Assembly: GCF_000143415.4 (NCBI RefSeq)
Contig: NW_003314321.1
Span: forward strand, 566,736 to 630,735
Direction of reading: 5' to 3'
From: Selaginella moellendorffii
Taxonomy: Eukaryota; Streptophyta; Lycopodiopsida; Selaginellales; Selaginellaceae
Length of the DNA stretch: 64,000 nt
Below are positions 10,346-21,690 of the stretch, piece after piece. The notes under the pieces were generated by a model that was not told where the DNA came from, did not search any database, and saw only the letters and a list, made by a program, of their open reading frames with translations. Each line of letters begins with the position of its first letter. Within the stretch, counting starts at the first letter, position 1. Both the position numbers and the translations under genes were made by a program.

Positions 10346-10972
10346 TCACCTTTGTCCTTGAACTCGAGTAGTAGTAGCATCAACCTTTATTAAAACAAGA
10401 CTATCTCTCACAGAAAATGGAGTTGAAGGATGTGTAATGAGAAATAGAAGAGGCAACATCTCATAACGTTGTGCCAAGCAAAAGGTATTATCAAAGGTAG
10501 CTAAAGCAAGTACATGCACAAATCCTACAAGATCTTGACGAAGTGTTAGCCACAATATTCCCAACTTGATCTGCTTTAACATATTTAGCTCTACATGAAG
10601 CAAGAAGTTTTGGAAACAAATACAAATTGCATCACTAACTCAAATAGCTTTTGACAAAGATGATGCAATTGTTAGAAGGCATCATCATAATCATTGATAT
10701 ATCCAAATATGTGTTTAAAGACGTCTAAGAGAATATTTCAATCCTCACAAGTGGCTGCACTCAAATCATTGTACCACTACAATGCCATCCTTTGGAGACA
10801 CGTGGGAAACTCATATAAATATCGAGCATCATCCCAAGAATGATATATGGCAATCACCATGAAATGATCGAACCAATAATACACATCATCCCCAGGATTC
10901 CCATGAAAGAACTCTGGTCGAATGCAAGGATTGGCACCAAGAGTAGGAGCTATACCACGTGTCATGAATGTC
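10346..10972 (-). pseudogene. Ty3/gypsy gag remnant
   Basis: Minus-strand pieces resemble the retrotransposon gag domain: RPEFFHGNPGDDVYYWFDHF and IYHSWDDARY, then RQDLVGFVHVLALATFDNTF. The frame is broken and its upstream part is cut off at 10973 by insertion of the younger LTR element; the few remaining 5' bases resume at 18244. Confidence 0.6.
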
Positions 10973-11991
10973 ATTATTGTTGCGAATGTGACTTCGGGTA
11001 TCGAAAGTTACCTGTCAGCTAGTCCTTTCGGATATTCTTTCCTTACTGTCACGATGGCAGGAGGTCGGTATTGCTGAACCCGTTATCAGTTCCCAGTTGA
11101 GCTAGTTGAGAAACTGGTCAATGAACATGCACTTAGATTGGATAAACATAAGGTAGGAACCCTATGTGTTTCTTGCTGAGCATACTCGGCCTAGTTTGAG
11201 AAACTTGAGTCATTGGCTTGCACTTGCTAGTATCAAGAACCCCCGTGATATTGAGATTGGTCCCTCAATATCGCTAGATGATAGCTTACCGTGTCTGCCA
11301 AACACCCTCGCTATCATGCCCTTTGTGTTAGTCTCATTTCGGTCCCAAATACTATTTATGGAAAGTGTCCAGATTTGCTCATTTGGCATATCTACGAAAT
11401 GTAGAGATCATCCTGAACACAATGGTGTTCGTCCCGTGTCCAAATTCGCAATCTAGGGATATTCCATATTTAGTAAGTTTCGAGCTTGTCCCAGAGACTA
11501 ACTCCTGATACTAAGGGAGGCTTGGGGTGAAAGCCCAAAGCGTGTGTTCCTCAAGGGGGGGGGGGGGGGGCTGTGGGGGGTTCCAAATGTATAGTAGGGA
11601 TAGTGGGTAGGTTGGGCATGGCCGACCAACCTGAGGCATAGTCTAGCGCCCGCTTGCGTGCCTGTCCTTGTTCTGCATTCAGCTTGGGTCTAAGCCCAAG
11701 TTCCATTCCATGCTAGCTGGTGGAGTACCCATGTCCTCGCGTTAGGCCACCGGTATGCCGAAATAGTGCCAGACTCTGTTTGGCTCCGTTTTGCATGTTG
11801 GTCCTGGCATTGGGATGCTGGTTACTCTAGGACTGTTCCAAGTCGCTTCGGGCTCCTGTCCCTTCGCTCCTTGGGCTTTATGCTCGGGAGTTGCTCCGTG
11901 GTTCGGTTCCATCATTCCTTGGCTCCATGCTTGGGAGTTTGGCACCGTTCCCTCGTTCAGTGGCCCAAGGCCCTGAACCTCGGGTTCCTAT

Positions 11992-12044
11992 GGACACGTG
12001 GCATGGACATGTGGCATGTGACACGTGGCATCTGTCACGTGGCA
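11992..12044 (+). promoter_or_regulatory. Cluster of G-box/ABRE-like ACGTGGC motifs in the LTR
   Basis: Three ACGTGGC motifs and related ATGTGGC variants occur within about 50 bp near the LTR 3' end. ACGTGGC is the core bound by plant bZIP and ABA-response factors. The right LTR (18116-18156) and the third LTR copy (about 58938-58960) keep reduced versions. The regulatory role is inferred. Confidence 0.5.
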
Positions 12045-12074
12045 CAAAGAGGGTTTAGGTTCCGCTTCGTGGTG

Positions 12075-12103
12075 TTATCCTATGGTAAATCACCATAGGA
12101 TAA
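12075..12103 (+). repeat. Conserved LTR hairpin (12-bp arms, 5-nt loop)
   Basis: Arms TTATCCTATGGT and ACCATAGGATAA are separated by AAATC. It ends 24 bp before the LTR terminus. The same arms occur at 18186-18214 and near 59007-59036 (loop AAATT), so both arms survive in all three LTR copies. Confidence 0.8.
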
Positions 12104-12129
12104 AGGGTCAAAACCACGTGCGCTACATT

Positions 12130-12141
12130 TGGTATCAGAGG
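12130..12141 (+). other. Primer-binding site, initiator tRNA-Met type
   Basis: TGGTATCAGAGG starts two bases after the LTR end and matches the canonical plant retrotransposon PBS TGGTATCAGAGC except at the last base. Confidence 0.9.
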
Positions 12142-15100
12142 ATGAGTCTCAACGAGTACTATTCAATGAGATTGGGCAACGAGTCTCGTTGCATACGCAA
12201 AGATGAAAACGATGTTCCGAGTGGGTACACGTTTGGTGCAAAGGGTTCACATTCGTTCCTTGGGTATGGTTTTGGTTACCTTTTATACCTAATAATGTGA
12301 GCTTGCTCTTGGGTTCATAGGATGGATTTGAGATGATCCGTTAGCACGAGTTTACGCTTGGGCTTGTGTGTGAGGCACATTAGCAACTCAAGGTTACGTT
12401 TTGAGTTGCCAGGATTAATGTTAGCCTATCGGCGGTTCCATGAGTTGTTCCATGTACCGTGGGTAAAAGCAAACCTTCCCTGAGTTTGCTATGAGTGCAA
12501 ATAGGCTGGTCCGTAGCTGTTTAGCACAGCACTAGTGGATCCTTCCTAGGCATGATTACAAGTGAATCAACCAAGACTGTAGGGATTAGTTTATTGGTTC
12601 AAGTAGTCATTGCCGTGCTCTCTCATAAACTTTTCTTGGATTGGACTGAAGGCAATGCGAAAGCAAGCTTGAGGTTTAGTCAAAGATGAGACCGAAAAAA
12701 GAGTCATCGGGGACGAAGGATCAAACACGTAAATCATGTTCTCTTCTCGGAGGGATGATTTGCAACGAGGTGTGACTCATTGCTCATGTTCACATTATGC
12801 AATCAAGAGTCCCTACCTTGATGCATGTTGGAGATGATGGTCTTACAAATGGTGAGTTGTGGGACGGATAGCGGTGAAGCGCTATACCATTTTGTCTAGG
12901 CTTGCTATTGGAAGACTTGGGTTGCAATGCTCAATTCTTTTCCGGGGAACCTTGCTATTGTTCCTTGAGTAGCTTGGTGTTGGATTAGTTTTGAGTTTGG
13001 TCGAAAAAAGAGTGGCATGTGCTTATCCATGTTGTGAACAAAAGTTAGTGGTGTTGGGTGTTGTAAATCTCTATCGGTGGAGTGTGGCATTTATGTTGCA
13101 TTTTGTCGAATCGAGTTGACACTTGATAGTCACATAAACCTTTGAAGTAATGACATGGGTGTTGCTCATGGTGTTTCTCAATTGATGATCAAGTCATTGT
13201 AATACTTATATCATATCCATGTGATAATGAGTAATGTGTTTACGAAATTGCTTGGTTAAACGATGATCAACCCCAAAGTGGTTGATGGAAAAGCTAGTCT
13301 ACTTGCACGAAGTAGCATTGTAGTAGCTTTGACTGGATTCTCGATAGTGGTCCATTATGCTAAGCTTATATTGGTACCTCGTTCCCTTGAGTTTGCCCAT
13401 AAAGTGTTGGAAAAAGGGTTATAGCATTCATTTGCTATAGCTTGTTGAATGATCTGTTAACACTTGGAGTAGATTGTTAGATGGAGACGATGTGTAGTTG
13501 AGGCATTGACATTACTAGCACTTGTGTTAGTGGAAGTGGCATTGTTGATTCGAGTGATGAGGAATTTTCCTTAGAGCTTGATTTTCCATGTCATTTTTTT
13601 TGTTAGTGTTTTGGCTTCACATTGGATCTATTGGATGGTTGAAGAAGAGTGTTAGTGCAATGTGGATGTCCGAAGATGTGGTCTTCGTGATCAAGCTTTA
13701 GATGTTCATTTTTGCACTTTGTGGATGTCAATGTTAGATGTCGGAAGTATGGGCAAAAAGAGATGTTCGAGGCTTAAGCATACTATGGGTCTCGAGAATT
13801 TGTGTTGAGGTGAACATATATGAAGTTGTTAGTAGGAGGAAGTTGGTTGAGTCTTGAAAGTTTGCATTCCTGGATTGAGAGCTATTCTTTCTCTAGGATG
13901 GAAAATTTTCCACAAATTTTCTTAAACTTTTCCAATGGCTGATCTGTTATCACTTTGTCTAAAAACCATTCTGTTTTCGTAAGCCAGTACAAACTAGTGA
14001 AGGGGTTGGAGTTGACTTCAGTTGGCTTAGATCTTAGTAGGTAGTTTGTATGATGCAGCCCGAAAGGGATGCTAGCTTTTGGGGCTAAGGCAATTGAGTT
14101 GGATAGAGTCTGGAGTTAGTGTAGAAAAGTGGCTGTTGCACTTTTCTAGAAAGGTGACCCTTGTGCCTTTCTTCTGTAGCGTTATGCTTGGTGGCAGGTT
14201 GCACCCTGCATTTCGTTAGACTCTATGAGAGTAGTGAGCTCTCACTCATCTTGACTTGGTCTTGGTGGCTTTGCTCCTTGGCTAAGGATGGTGATGTCCA
14301 ACTTAGTTGTTTAAGGTTAAGATGTTGGTACCTATACTATAGCTTTGTTTATGAGGAGGTTGTGTACCGATATGAGTCCATCTCATGGTCTTTACTTTAG
14401 TTTCGACTTGGTGTTGATCATGTGTAGCTAGCCTCTTCAAGGCATGCTCAGAGCTATTGACTAAATGTGTTGGTGAGCTTATCGTAGTTGAGTTGGATTT
14501 GAGTGGTCATTTAGTTCGTGCTTGTCCATAAACCTTTATCTCGTACCTGGGGTATTACGTTTCTATTGGACAAGTATATGACTCGATGACATGAGCTTAG
14601 TGTTTGGGCCTTATAAAGGCAAGTTGAAGGGTGATTGTTGGTTGCTTTGCAACTAGTGATTACCTGTAAACTTAGTCGAGGACTGTTGACACTTGCTTCA
14701 CTCGATGAACATTTAGCAGTGGTGGGCTTGCTTTACCGGATGGTGTTGCAGAGGATCGTGTCGTTACACTTACGTGGGTTTTCCATGTTGGCATTTTGAC
14801 TCTACCTCTGTCGATATCATTTGGTTACGTTTGGTCTGTAGTGTTGGATTTCATTGAGTCGTGGATGTGGTGAATCACTCCTTGATGATGTGTTATCTAT
14901 AAATGAGTTTTGCTGAAAGATTGGTCTCGGATACTAAGTAAAGTATCTTCGACCTTGGTTAGCTTGGTTGTTAGAGAGTTTTGAGTGGTGATTCACTCTT
15001 GCTTTCTTCTAGCTTTGTTATGGTGTTAATGGCATTGAAGTGATGCCTTGTCATTGATATTATTGATGTTGAGATTCAAGTGAAATGAAATGTTTCTCCT

Positions 15101-17095
15101 TAGGTTTGACATTGAGTTTCATTAGTCTTGACGAAGATAGTGTTGATGATTTGGCTATAGCTTTGTGTTATTGGCATTCGTGCATTTGCTAGTTAGCAAC
15201 TGTATTGACGTTCAAATGCCCTGAGTGGCAAGTTGAGTTAGTGGTGTTCTAGACGAGATTATTTAGTAAGGGTTAAGCTTTGGCTTTTCCTTGAAAAGTG
15301 ATTCAGTCGTGGACTATGCTAACTCTACAAGCGGAAGAGTTAGTGATCGATATTGGAAAGTTTGAATCTTTATTGGGTTTGAGTTGGAATATATCGATCA
15401 TTAATGATTCTTCTTGTGCTTGTTATGAAGTGAATTACGTCTTGCTATAGATGGATTCATGGAGGATCGTTTGGTGATCACTTGTCAAACATAGCTTCGT
15501 TATGCTTAACTTTTGGATTGATGCAGATATGCTCTTCATTAGCTTTGGCATTATGAAGTTTAGCTTATGGATGTGTTGAAGAGAATATTGTGGGTTATAC
15601 CATGCTTTCTTCTTTGGCATTGAAGTTAGTTCATGCGAGACTTATGATCATTACTAAGCATGACTTGGCTATAGACTTCTTCGAACTTTTGGTTCTTTGA
15701 GTTTTATGCTCATTATTCCATTTGGTAGAAGTTGTTGGGGAAAGCATTTTTGCTCGTTAGTTTCGATGTTGAAATTGGCTTTTGCATCTGGCAATCATTG
15801 GTGATGATTGACTATCATCTAGGATAGTTACTTATTTTTGTCAAAAGGTTTTGTTTGATTATTGTCGATATGGAATGATTTGTCATTCTTCGGGATGGTA
15901 GATTCTTTCTTCAACAATGATTATGCATCTCTTTATTGATGGGATGATTGATGATCTTTCGTGATAGTTGTTCTCCTTGATAGCTTATGGCTTTTTGCAA
16001 TACTACAAGTTTTTTGTGGTTTGCTTTGGATTGGTCTCTTGGGTTTGAGACATCAATAGGATGTTGCTGACACTTGCTTGAGCAACTCTGGTTCCTTGGT
16101 ATTGTTGACCGGGATCTATTTAGATTGACTTCTGCGGTAGTTGGCATGAACAAGTGTTTGTTGGTTTTACCATATTCATTCTGTTCTGTTAATTATTGCT
16201 TGAATTAGTTCTAATAGATTAGGATGTTATTTCCTTCGGGTGATACATTCGCGAGCATTTTGCTTGCTTGTCGATGATACTTGGTGTTCTATGAGTTCCC
16301 TTTTCTAAGTTGTTGGCTTACTGTCTGCTATCTTCGGTAGTTAAATTTTATCATTAAGTTTCCTTGATGATATACTTGCTATTGGATTTTATGGGATGGT
16401 GAATCCTATGTTTACCAACTATGATGATCTTGGTGGTTCCTATACTCTACAATAGTAGTTTATCGGATGATAACTTACTTGGAATACTTTTGTGTTCTAA
16501 TCTAAGATTTAATCACTGGTAATTAAGTCTCTCAGATATCATTATCTCTGACTTTGATAATGTCCATCTATTGATCTTTGAGTTTGGGCCAGTAATGGGC
16601 AGACTGGCTTCGGCACTTCGTGTGCATGGTGAAATCTCTAGTCATGGGGTAGCTACTATAGACTGGTCACATAACCCGCCTCTTTGTCGATGTTCCTTAT
16701 TCTGTTGAAAGGGCGTGACTGTGTAAACAACTCTAACTGCCTGTTTACAGTAGTCTATCTAAACCTTACCGACGGGTTTGGTTTCTTTGCTCAGGAGGGT
16801 TAGGGCCCCTGGCTCCTCTCTCTATGTCTCTGCGGGCAGGGCATATCACACTTTTGTAAGCTGGATGACAACCAGAGCAGCAAGGGTGGCTGACTCCATT
16901 GGTCATTTCCTTGTCGGCGACGGCCGGAAGGTGTCTGAGCTGGTAGCGCATCCACGTTAGACAAAGAGGTTACCCCTAACTCATTTAAGTTGGTGCATTT
17001 CTCACATAGTGTGAGTACCGTGAACTTTTTCTGGAGTTGTTTCCTTGGCGGTATTCTAGACTCGAGTATGCATCGACGAGGACGTCGATCTTCCC
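12142..17095 (+). other. Interior of the LARD-like element, no recognisable gene
   Basis: About 5 kb of T/G-rich sequence with only short frames. A 79-codon frame at 14161-14400 is also open in the diverged second copy (61091-61330). Antisense 61-codon frames at 12905-13090 and 15435-15620 are likewise open in both, so open frames are not by themselves evidence of coding. No retroviral domain was found on either strand. Confidence 0.75.
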
Positions 17096-17108
17096 AAGGG
17101 GGGGAGAG
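17096..17108 (+). other. Polypurine tract of the LARD-like element
   Basis: AAGGGGGGGAGAG directly abuts the right LTR start TGTTGCG, the expected position and composition for plus-strand priming. Confidence 0.88.
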
Positions 17109-18238
17109 TGTTGCGAATATGACTTCGGGTATCGAAAGTTACCTGTTGGCTAGTCCTTTCGGATATTCTTTCCTTACTGTCACAATGGCAGGAGGTCGGT
17201 ATTGCTGGACCCGTTATCAGTTCCCACTTGAGCTAGTTGAGAAACTGGTCAATGAACATGCACTTAGATTGGATAAACATAAGGTAGGAACCCTATGTGT
17301 TTCTTGCTGAGCATACTCGGCCTAGTTTGAGAAACTTGAGTCATTGGCTTGCACTTGCTAGTATCAAGAACCCCCGTGATATTGAGATTGGTCCCTCAAT
17401 ATCGCTAGATGATAGCTTACCGTGTCTGCCAAACACCCTCGCTATCATGCCCTTTGTGTTAGTCTCATTTCGGTCCCAAATACTATTTATGGAAAGTGTC
17501 CAGATTTGCTCATTTGGCATATCTACGAAATGTAGAGATCATCCTGAACACAATGGTGTTCGTCCCGTGTCCAAATTCGCAATCTAGGGATATTCCATAT
17601 TTAGTAAGTTTCGAGCTTGTCCCAGAGACTAACTCCTGATACTAAGGGAGGCTTGGGGTGAAAGCCCAAAGCGTGTGTTCCTCAAGGGGGGGGGGGGGGC
17701 TGTGGGGGGTTCCAAATTGTATAGTAGGGATAGTGGGTAGGTCGGGCATGGCCGACCAACCTGAGGCATAGTCTAGCGCCCGCTTGCGTGCCTGTCCTTG
17801 TTCTGCATTCGGCTTGGGTCTAAGCCCAAGTTCCATTCCATGCTAGCTGGTGGAGTACCCTCGCGTTAGGCCATCGGTATGCCGAAATAGCGCCAGACTC
17901 TGTTTGGCTCCGTTTTGCGTGCTGGTCCTGGCATTGGGATGCTGGTTACTCTAGGACTGTTCCAAGTCGCTTCGGGCTCCTGTCCCTTCGCTCCTTGGGC
18001 TTTATGCTCGGGAGTTGCTCCGTGGTTCGGTTCCATCATTCCTTGGCTCCATGCTTGGGAGTTTGGCACCGTTCCCTCGTTCAGTGGCCCAAGGCCCTGA
18101 ACCTCGGGTTCCTATGGACACGTGGCATGTAACATGTGGCATCTGTCACGTGGCACAAAGAGGGTTTAGGTTCCGCTTCGTGGTGTTATCCTATGGTAAA
18201 TCACCATAGGATAAAGGGTCAAAACCATGTGCGCTACA
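17109..18238 (+). repeat. 3' LTR of the LARD-like element (1130 bp)
   Basis: Near-identical to 10978-12127. It differs by about 15 point changes, a shorter poly-G run, and small deletions (e.g. six bases near 17858 and about 13 bases in the G-box cluster). It is followed by ATTAT. Confidence 0.92.
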
Positions 18239-18574
18239 ATTATCAACTGAGTTTGATTGTTCAATTGCAATCACATACCATCGAACAATTGCACCAACTG
18301 CTACTCCAGAGTCAAAGGAGGAAAAGATTGTTATTTTGCCATGAAGATGAATGAAAAAGAAAAAGCAAAAGAAATGAATGAAAAATAATTAAAAGGAAAG
18401 GGAGATCTAGACAATGCAAAAGCTAGATCTAAACCAAAATCCTAAAAGGAAATAACAAAAGAAAGGAAATGGAAAAAACTAAATCTAGATGATATAAAAG
18501 TTAGATTTAAACCAAAATCCCAAATTTAAACACTCCTCAAACACAATCAAAAGTGCCCCTCACCTCCACCAATA

Positions 18575-18745
18575 TGAGTGCATGGAATATGGAAAGGGAT
18601 ATAAAAAATATACATATCAATTAGCCCAAAAATCCTAGCTTATATACAAAAGCGAGTGGTCCAAATTGAAATTAATCCGACAACTACTAAAATCCCACTA
18701 TGTTAGTATTAATATATGGCATCATAACTATATACTTAAACCTCA
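18575..18745 (-). repeat. 5' LTR of the old Ty3/gypsy element
   Basis: Counterpart of 5996-6159. On the minus strand the sequence just downstream (TTGGTGGAGGTGAGGGG, near 18557-18573) could serve as a primer-binding site, but I cannot name the tRNA. Confidence 0.7.
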
Positions 18746-18762
18746 CATATATATACATATAC

Positions 18763-18811
<49 letters not shown>
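18746..18811. repeat. Simple repeats (AT)n then (AG)n
   Basis: Alternating AT/AC followed by about 16 AG units, directly abutting the LTR end. Confidence 0.9.
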
Positions 18812-18814
<3 letters not shown>

Positions 18815-19699
18815 GTGATAAATCCCAATTACAAGAGTGATCCTTAAGATTATCTGTTTGTGTGAAGAAGAAAAAAGGTCATAATTAGAACCTTTTTTAA
18901 AGTACTGAAGCTACCAATTGTTAAGGGAAACTAGTGATGGCTAAACTTGATGATCCAAGGCTAGTTAAGTCTCTACTCTACTTCTGCTCAGTGAGGATGT
19001 CGCTGGGCCTCATGCCCGCAACTCTTATCATGTTTCGCAACTATGAAATGGACCTGCAGCAGCTTCAAATCTGAAAACCATTGAGGTGTGAAGTTTTCAA
19101 GGAAACACCAAATGGTTTGTTTGATTGTATTGTTTCAGGTAAAGGATGCTGATGTCGACGTGATCTTTGCGAAAAAAAAGATCACCAATTTCACAACTTT
19201 GACAGGAGCGTGCATTATAGCATGGGGCAAAGTTGTTTAAGACATTCCAACTCTATAGCAAAACAGGCATGACTCCCAGTGACAAGCTTTATTCCAAGGT
19301 GAAAGATGGTAGATGCCAATGGATGAGAGCTAATGAAAATTGGAATCACGAACATGGTGAACATGGGTGGACGTTCAGGCAGGTCAATAATCGCGTCACT
19401 CTTCTTGAAACACGTATCTTTTGTTTTGTTCTTTTGCAAGAAAACTCATCAAAATCTTACTCAACTATAAACTAACCTCTTATATATAAACGACGCGGCA
19501 AGCGGTTCACAACCCACTGTTTCTTGCAACTGCGTAACACCATTGTTGCCTTGACAATGCAAGTGAAGCAAGAGGCCAACATGAGAGAAAAGCTAAGCCA
19601 GCAAAAGGAGAACAGCTCCTTCTTGGGAGGTGTGCTTCACTCTGTGTTCCTTTTCTGTCATGATTTTATTCCTCTTGTTTCCTCCAGCTTCCCAGGCAA
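18812..19699. other. Stretch without a recognisable gene
   Basis: Several short plus-strand frames occur (e.g. 19233-19475 with HGEHGWTFRQVNNRV). Mixed composition and possible splice signals suggest a decayed host-gene fragment. I do not recognise any family. Confidence 0.4.
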
Positions 19700-20430
19700 A
19701 CACTCGGCAGCCACACCAAAATCTTGTAGCCCTAGCAGTAATTCTTACGTGTAGCATTCTCCCATCTTCCAGGGGACTCGCACATGCTCCCAGAATGCTG
19801 GAGAAAGTGTATATATCCGGTGTCCAGTGGAACAAAGAAAATGCGTCCTTGTCATGTCCATAGAGAGTGTAAGCAGCGATCACACTTTGCATACATGGTG
19901 ATGAGAGCGTTTCTCACACTTATGTTTCCAAAGTGCTCGCTCTCAAGTATGTGCTTGCCGTTGAGCAAGAAATCCGGACAGGGCAAGCTCCAAGGATTGC
20001 GGCATACGTGAAAGCATCTGGCTCCAGCCCCTGCAATCGCATCTTCCAGTAAGTATCAAGAGCCATATCATCGCAGTCACCGAGATAAAGCTCCCATGTA
20101 CCGAAAGGCCTCCTCTAGGCACCCGGACTTCGCGGAGAGATGGATCAGAGACGTGGCTACCACCACGTCTTTCTCAAATCCAAGCTCCTCGGCTTTTCAC
20201 TGGACCATTCTCCCTTATTCCACGTCCAAAAGTTTCGTGCATGTCGCCAGGACGCTGGAGAGGGTGTAAGCGTCGCTTTTCTCACCATCTCCTTGTAAAC
20301 TTCCAGTGCCTCTTGGTACATTGCGTTCTGGACGTAGCACTCGACGAGGATGTCCAGGAGAAGGTGTTCCGCTGATTGATTCGATCGAAAACCTGGCAGC
20401 CATCCTCGTGCTCAACACCTCATCTATTTG
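19700..20430 (-). pseudogene. Decayed copy of the DYW-PPR gene (5' half)
   Basis: This matches the interior of the intact PPR gene at 4600-5460, base for base over long runs (e.g. CTTACGTGTAGCATTCTCCC and GAACTTCCAGTGCC-type runs). It has many internal deletions that remove whole repeats. Recognisable pieces are AAYTLYGHDKDAFSLFH and DIYTFSSILGACASP. No start, no C-terminal domain, no continuous frame. Confidence 0.85.
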
Positions 20431-20459
20431 GCTCGAAAGAATGCAAGCCCTTGTGAACT

Positions 20460-20660
20460 CGCACCCGGATAAGTGAGTGAAACGAATGGCGGCAGTGAGC
20501 AGTCTGGCCGCGCTACAATGCTGATAATGTCGAGTGAAGCCTCAAACAGCTCGTGTGCTTCTGCGAAGGCTGCCACCATTGATGTGCAAAGCAACGAACT
20601 TCACTCTTGGCGCTCTCGCATTTTCCAATTGACGTGAAGCTCATCACCTTGTTTTCCCAC
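20460..20660 (-). pseudogene. Possible PPR scrap
   Basis: A minus-strand piece resembling MVAAFAEAHELFEAS is similar to the PPR relic at 32688-33976 ([19 protein letters not shown]). It is very short and weakly supported. Confidence 0.3.
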
Positions 20661-21690
20661 TTATCCTAAAGAAAGAGATGAAATTGTAATAAATCCCAAC
20701 ATTGCTGATGAAAGTCCCTGGCTTGCATAGGAATGTGCCTCCGAGATGTAAATGGAGCTATTTTGTGCATCATAGCGAAGAAACCATGTATTCACATAGT
20801 TTGATAGGAATCCAAACCGAAGATTATTTTTATCTAAATACCATGCAATTTGACCAATGATATGGTAATAAGGTCCTCCGGTTGGATGAGGATTCCTCTT
20901 CCCCAGATGGGGCTTTGGATGATGTTGTTCCCATTTTTCATGCAATTCGTCATATGAGCTCACATAAAGTGCATTCAACGTTTTCATTTCACCAGGAGAT
21001 ATTGGTTGCCACATTCCATTTTGCAATGCACAAGCTAGCAAATGGTCAGGCATGCCTTTGAAACTGCGGTCAAGAGATCTGACAGATCTGAACGAGCTCC
21101 GTTGCAAAGGCATTTCATAAACATGCTGTAAAATCAGTGAAGCCACCTCTAACACTTGTGTAAGTGCGCTTTGAAGGCATATTTCCTGGACAGCATGCAC
21201 AGTGTGCTGATTAAAAGCAGGGATCCCAATGGTGTTGTCTGGATCCAAGATCAGCAACGTTTGTTGCTTCAATTGGTCAAAGTCTACCCACCTGACCATG
21301 CTTTTTGGAAAGGTTTTTGCGGAGTCTCTTTTATGCGTTGATCGATTCATATCCGGAGCAATATCAACATGAGGCAATCTTCCCAAAACGATCTCTCGAA
21401 TTGTTTTTTGCTCAGATAGTGGCCATCTCTGAAGAAGCGGAGCCCAATCCATCGAGCGGCACAAAGAAAACAGATCAAGAGCAATCGGTTCTTGGCATCT
21501 TTGGTAAACGAGCACTGGCCTGATCGCTCACAGCTCCTGGCATCTTTGGCGGCGCTAGATACTCCCAGAACGCATCCGATGAAGAACTCAAGCCTTCCAA
21601 TGGATCACCGGCATCAGATGTCCCCTTTCCGGCTATTGCAACCAAATCCGAGCTCCTGCGCGGGCAAGATTGATTGAGGAACCTCAAATC
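20661..21690 (-). pseudogene. N-terminal half of a nuclease-kinase (Crinkler-like) gene
   Basis: A 284-codon frame (21515 to 20661) contains HIIGQIAWYLDKNNLRFGFL followed by NTWFLRYD and IYISEAHS. This resembles the restriction-endonuclease-like domain that precedes the kinase domain in Crinkler-type proteins (pattern: get-stuck-of-Tyr, TWFLR, LYIS). A second frame upstream to about 21687 appears to carry the natural N-terminus, offset by a frameshift. The kinase half is missing: the frame stops at 20661 and PPR debris follows. It is only distantly like the protein at 169. Function in plants is unknown. Family call is from pattern memory. Confidence 0.45.

Larger units (their letters stand above)
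10978..12127 (+). repeat. 5' LTR of the LARD-like element (1150 bp)
   Basis: It starts TG, ends CA and is preceded by ATTAT. It contains a poly-G run (about 18 G near 11556), several ACGTGGC/CACGTG boxes near 11992-12044, and a 12-bp-arm hairpin at 12075-12103. A 96-codon open frame inside it is the same in both LTRs only because the LTRs are duplicates; it is broken in the 58-kb copy. Confidence 0.92.
10978..18238 (+). mobile_element. Young non-coding LTR retrotransposon (LARD-like), 7.26 kb, complete with TSD
   Basis: LTRs at 10978-12127 and 17109-18238 are nearly identical: about 15 substitutions and a few indels by eye over 1.13 kb. Both run from TGTTGCGAAT to GCGCTACA. ATTAT target duplications lie at 10973-10977 and 18239-18243. 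A primer-binding site matching the 3' end of initiator tRNA-Met follows the left LTR, and a purine tract precedes the right LTR. The 4.98-kb interior contains no reading frame above about 80 codons and no trace of gag, protease, RT or integrase. This is the structure of a large retrotransposon derivative, which must be mobilised in trans. It inserted into the gag region of the older Ty3/gypsy element. A second, more diverged copy starts at 58014. Confidence 0.9.
5996..18745 (-). mobile_element. Old Ty3/gypsy LTR retrotransposon, minus strand, host of two nested insertions
   Basis: Short terminal repeats at 5996-6159 and 18575-18745 share the frame TGAGTGCATG...CTCA/TTCA and about 160 bp of alignable sequence. 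Reading on the minus strand from high to low coordinates the order is 5' LTR, gag, protease region, reverse transcriptase, RNase H, integrase, polypurine tract, 3' LTR, which is the Ty3/gypsy order. Removing the nested elements (10978-18243 and 7404-8021) leaves about 4.9 kb, a normal size. Every coding domain is broken by stops and frameshifts. The LTRs are clearly diverged from each other and I found no convincing target-site duplication. It is an old, dead copy. Confidence 0.8.

Noticed and set aside
11166-11456. A 96-codon frame identical at 17297-17587
   Set aside because: Both copies lie in the two LTRs of one young element, so identity reflects LTR duplication; the third LTR copy near 58 kb is interrupted.
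12905-13090. Antisense 61-codon frame conserved at 59837-60022 (and 15435-15620 with 62362-62547)
   Set aside because: Open frames on opposite strands are conserved at similar levels, as expected from overall element similarity; there is no domain or initiation context.
18746-18811. AT/AG repeat as a promoter or origin
   Set aside because: A simple microsatellite at an LTR edge without any gene nearby.
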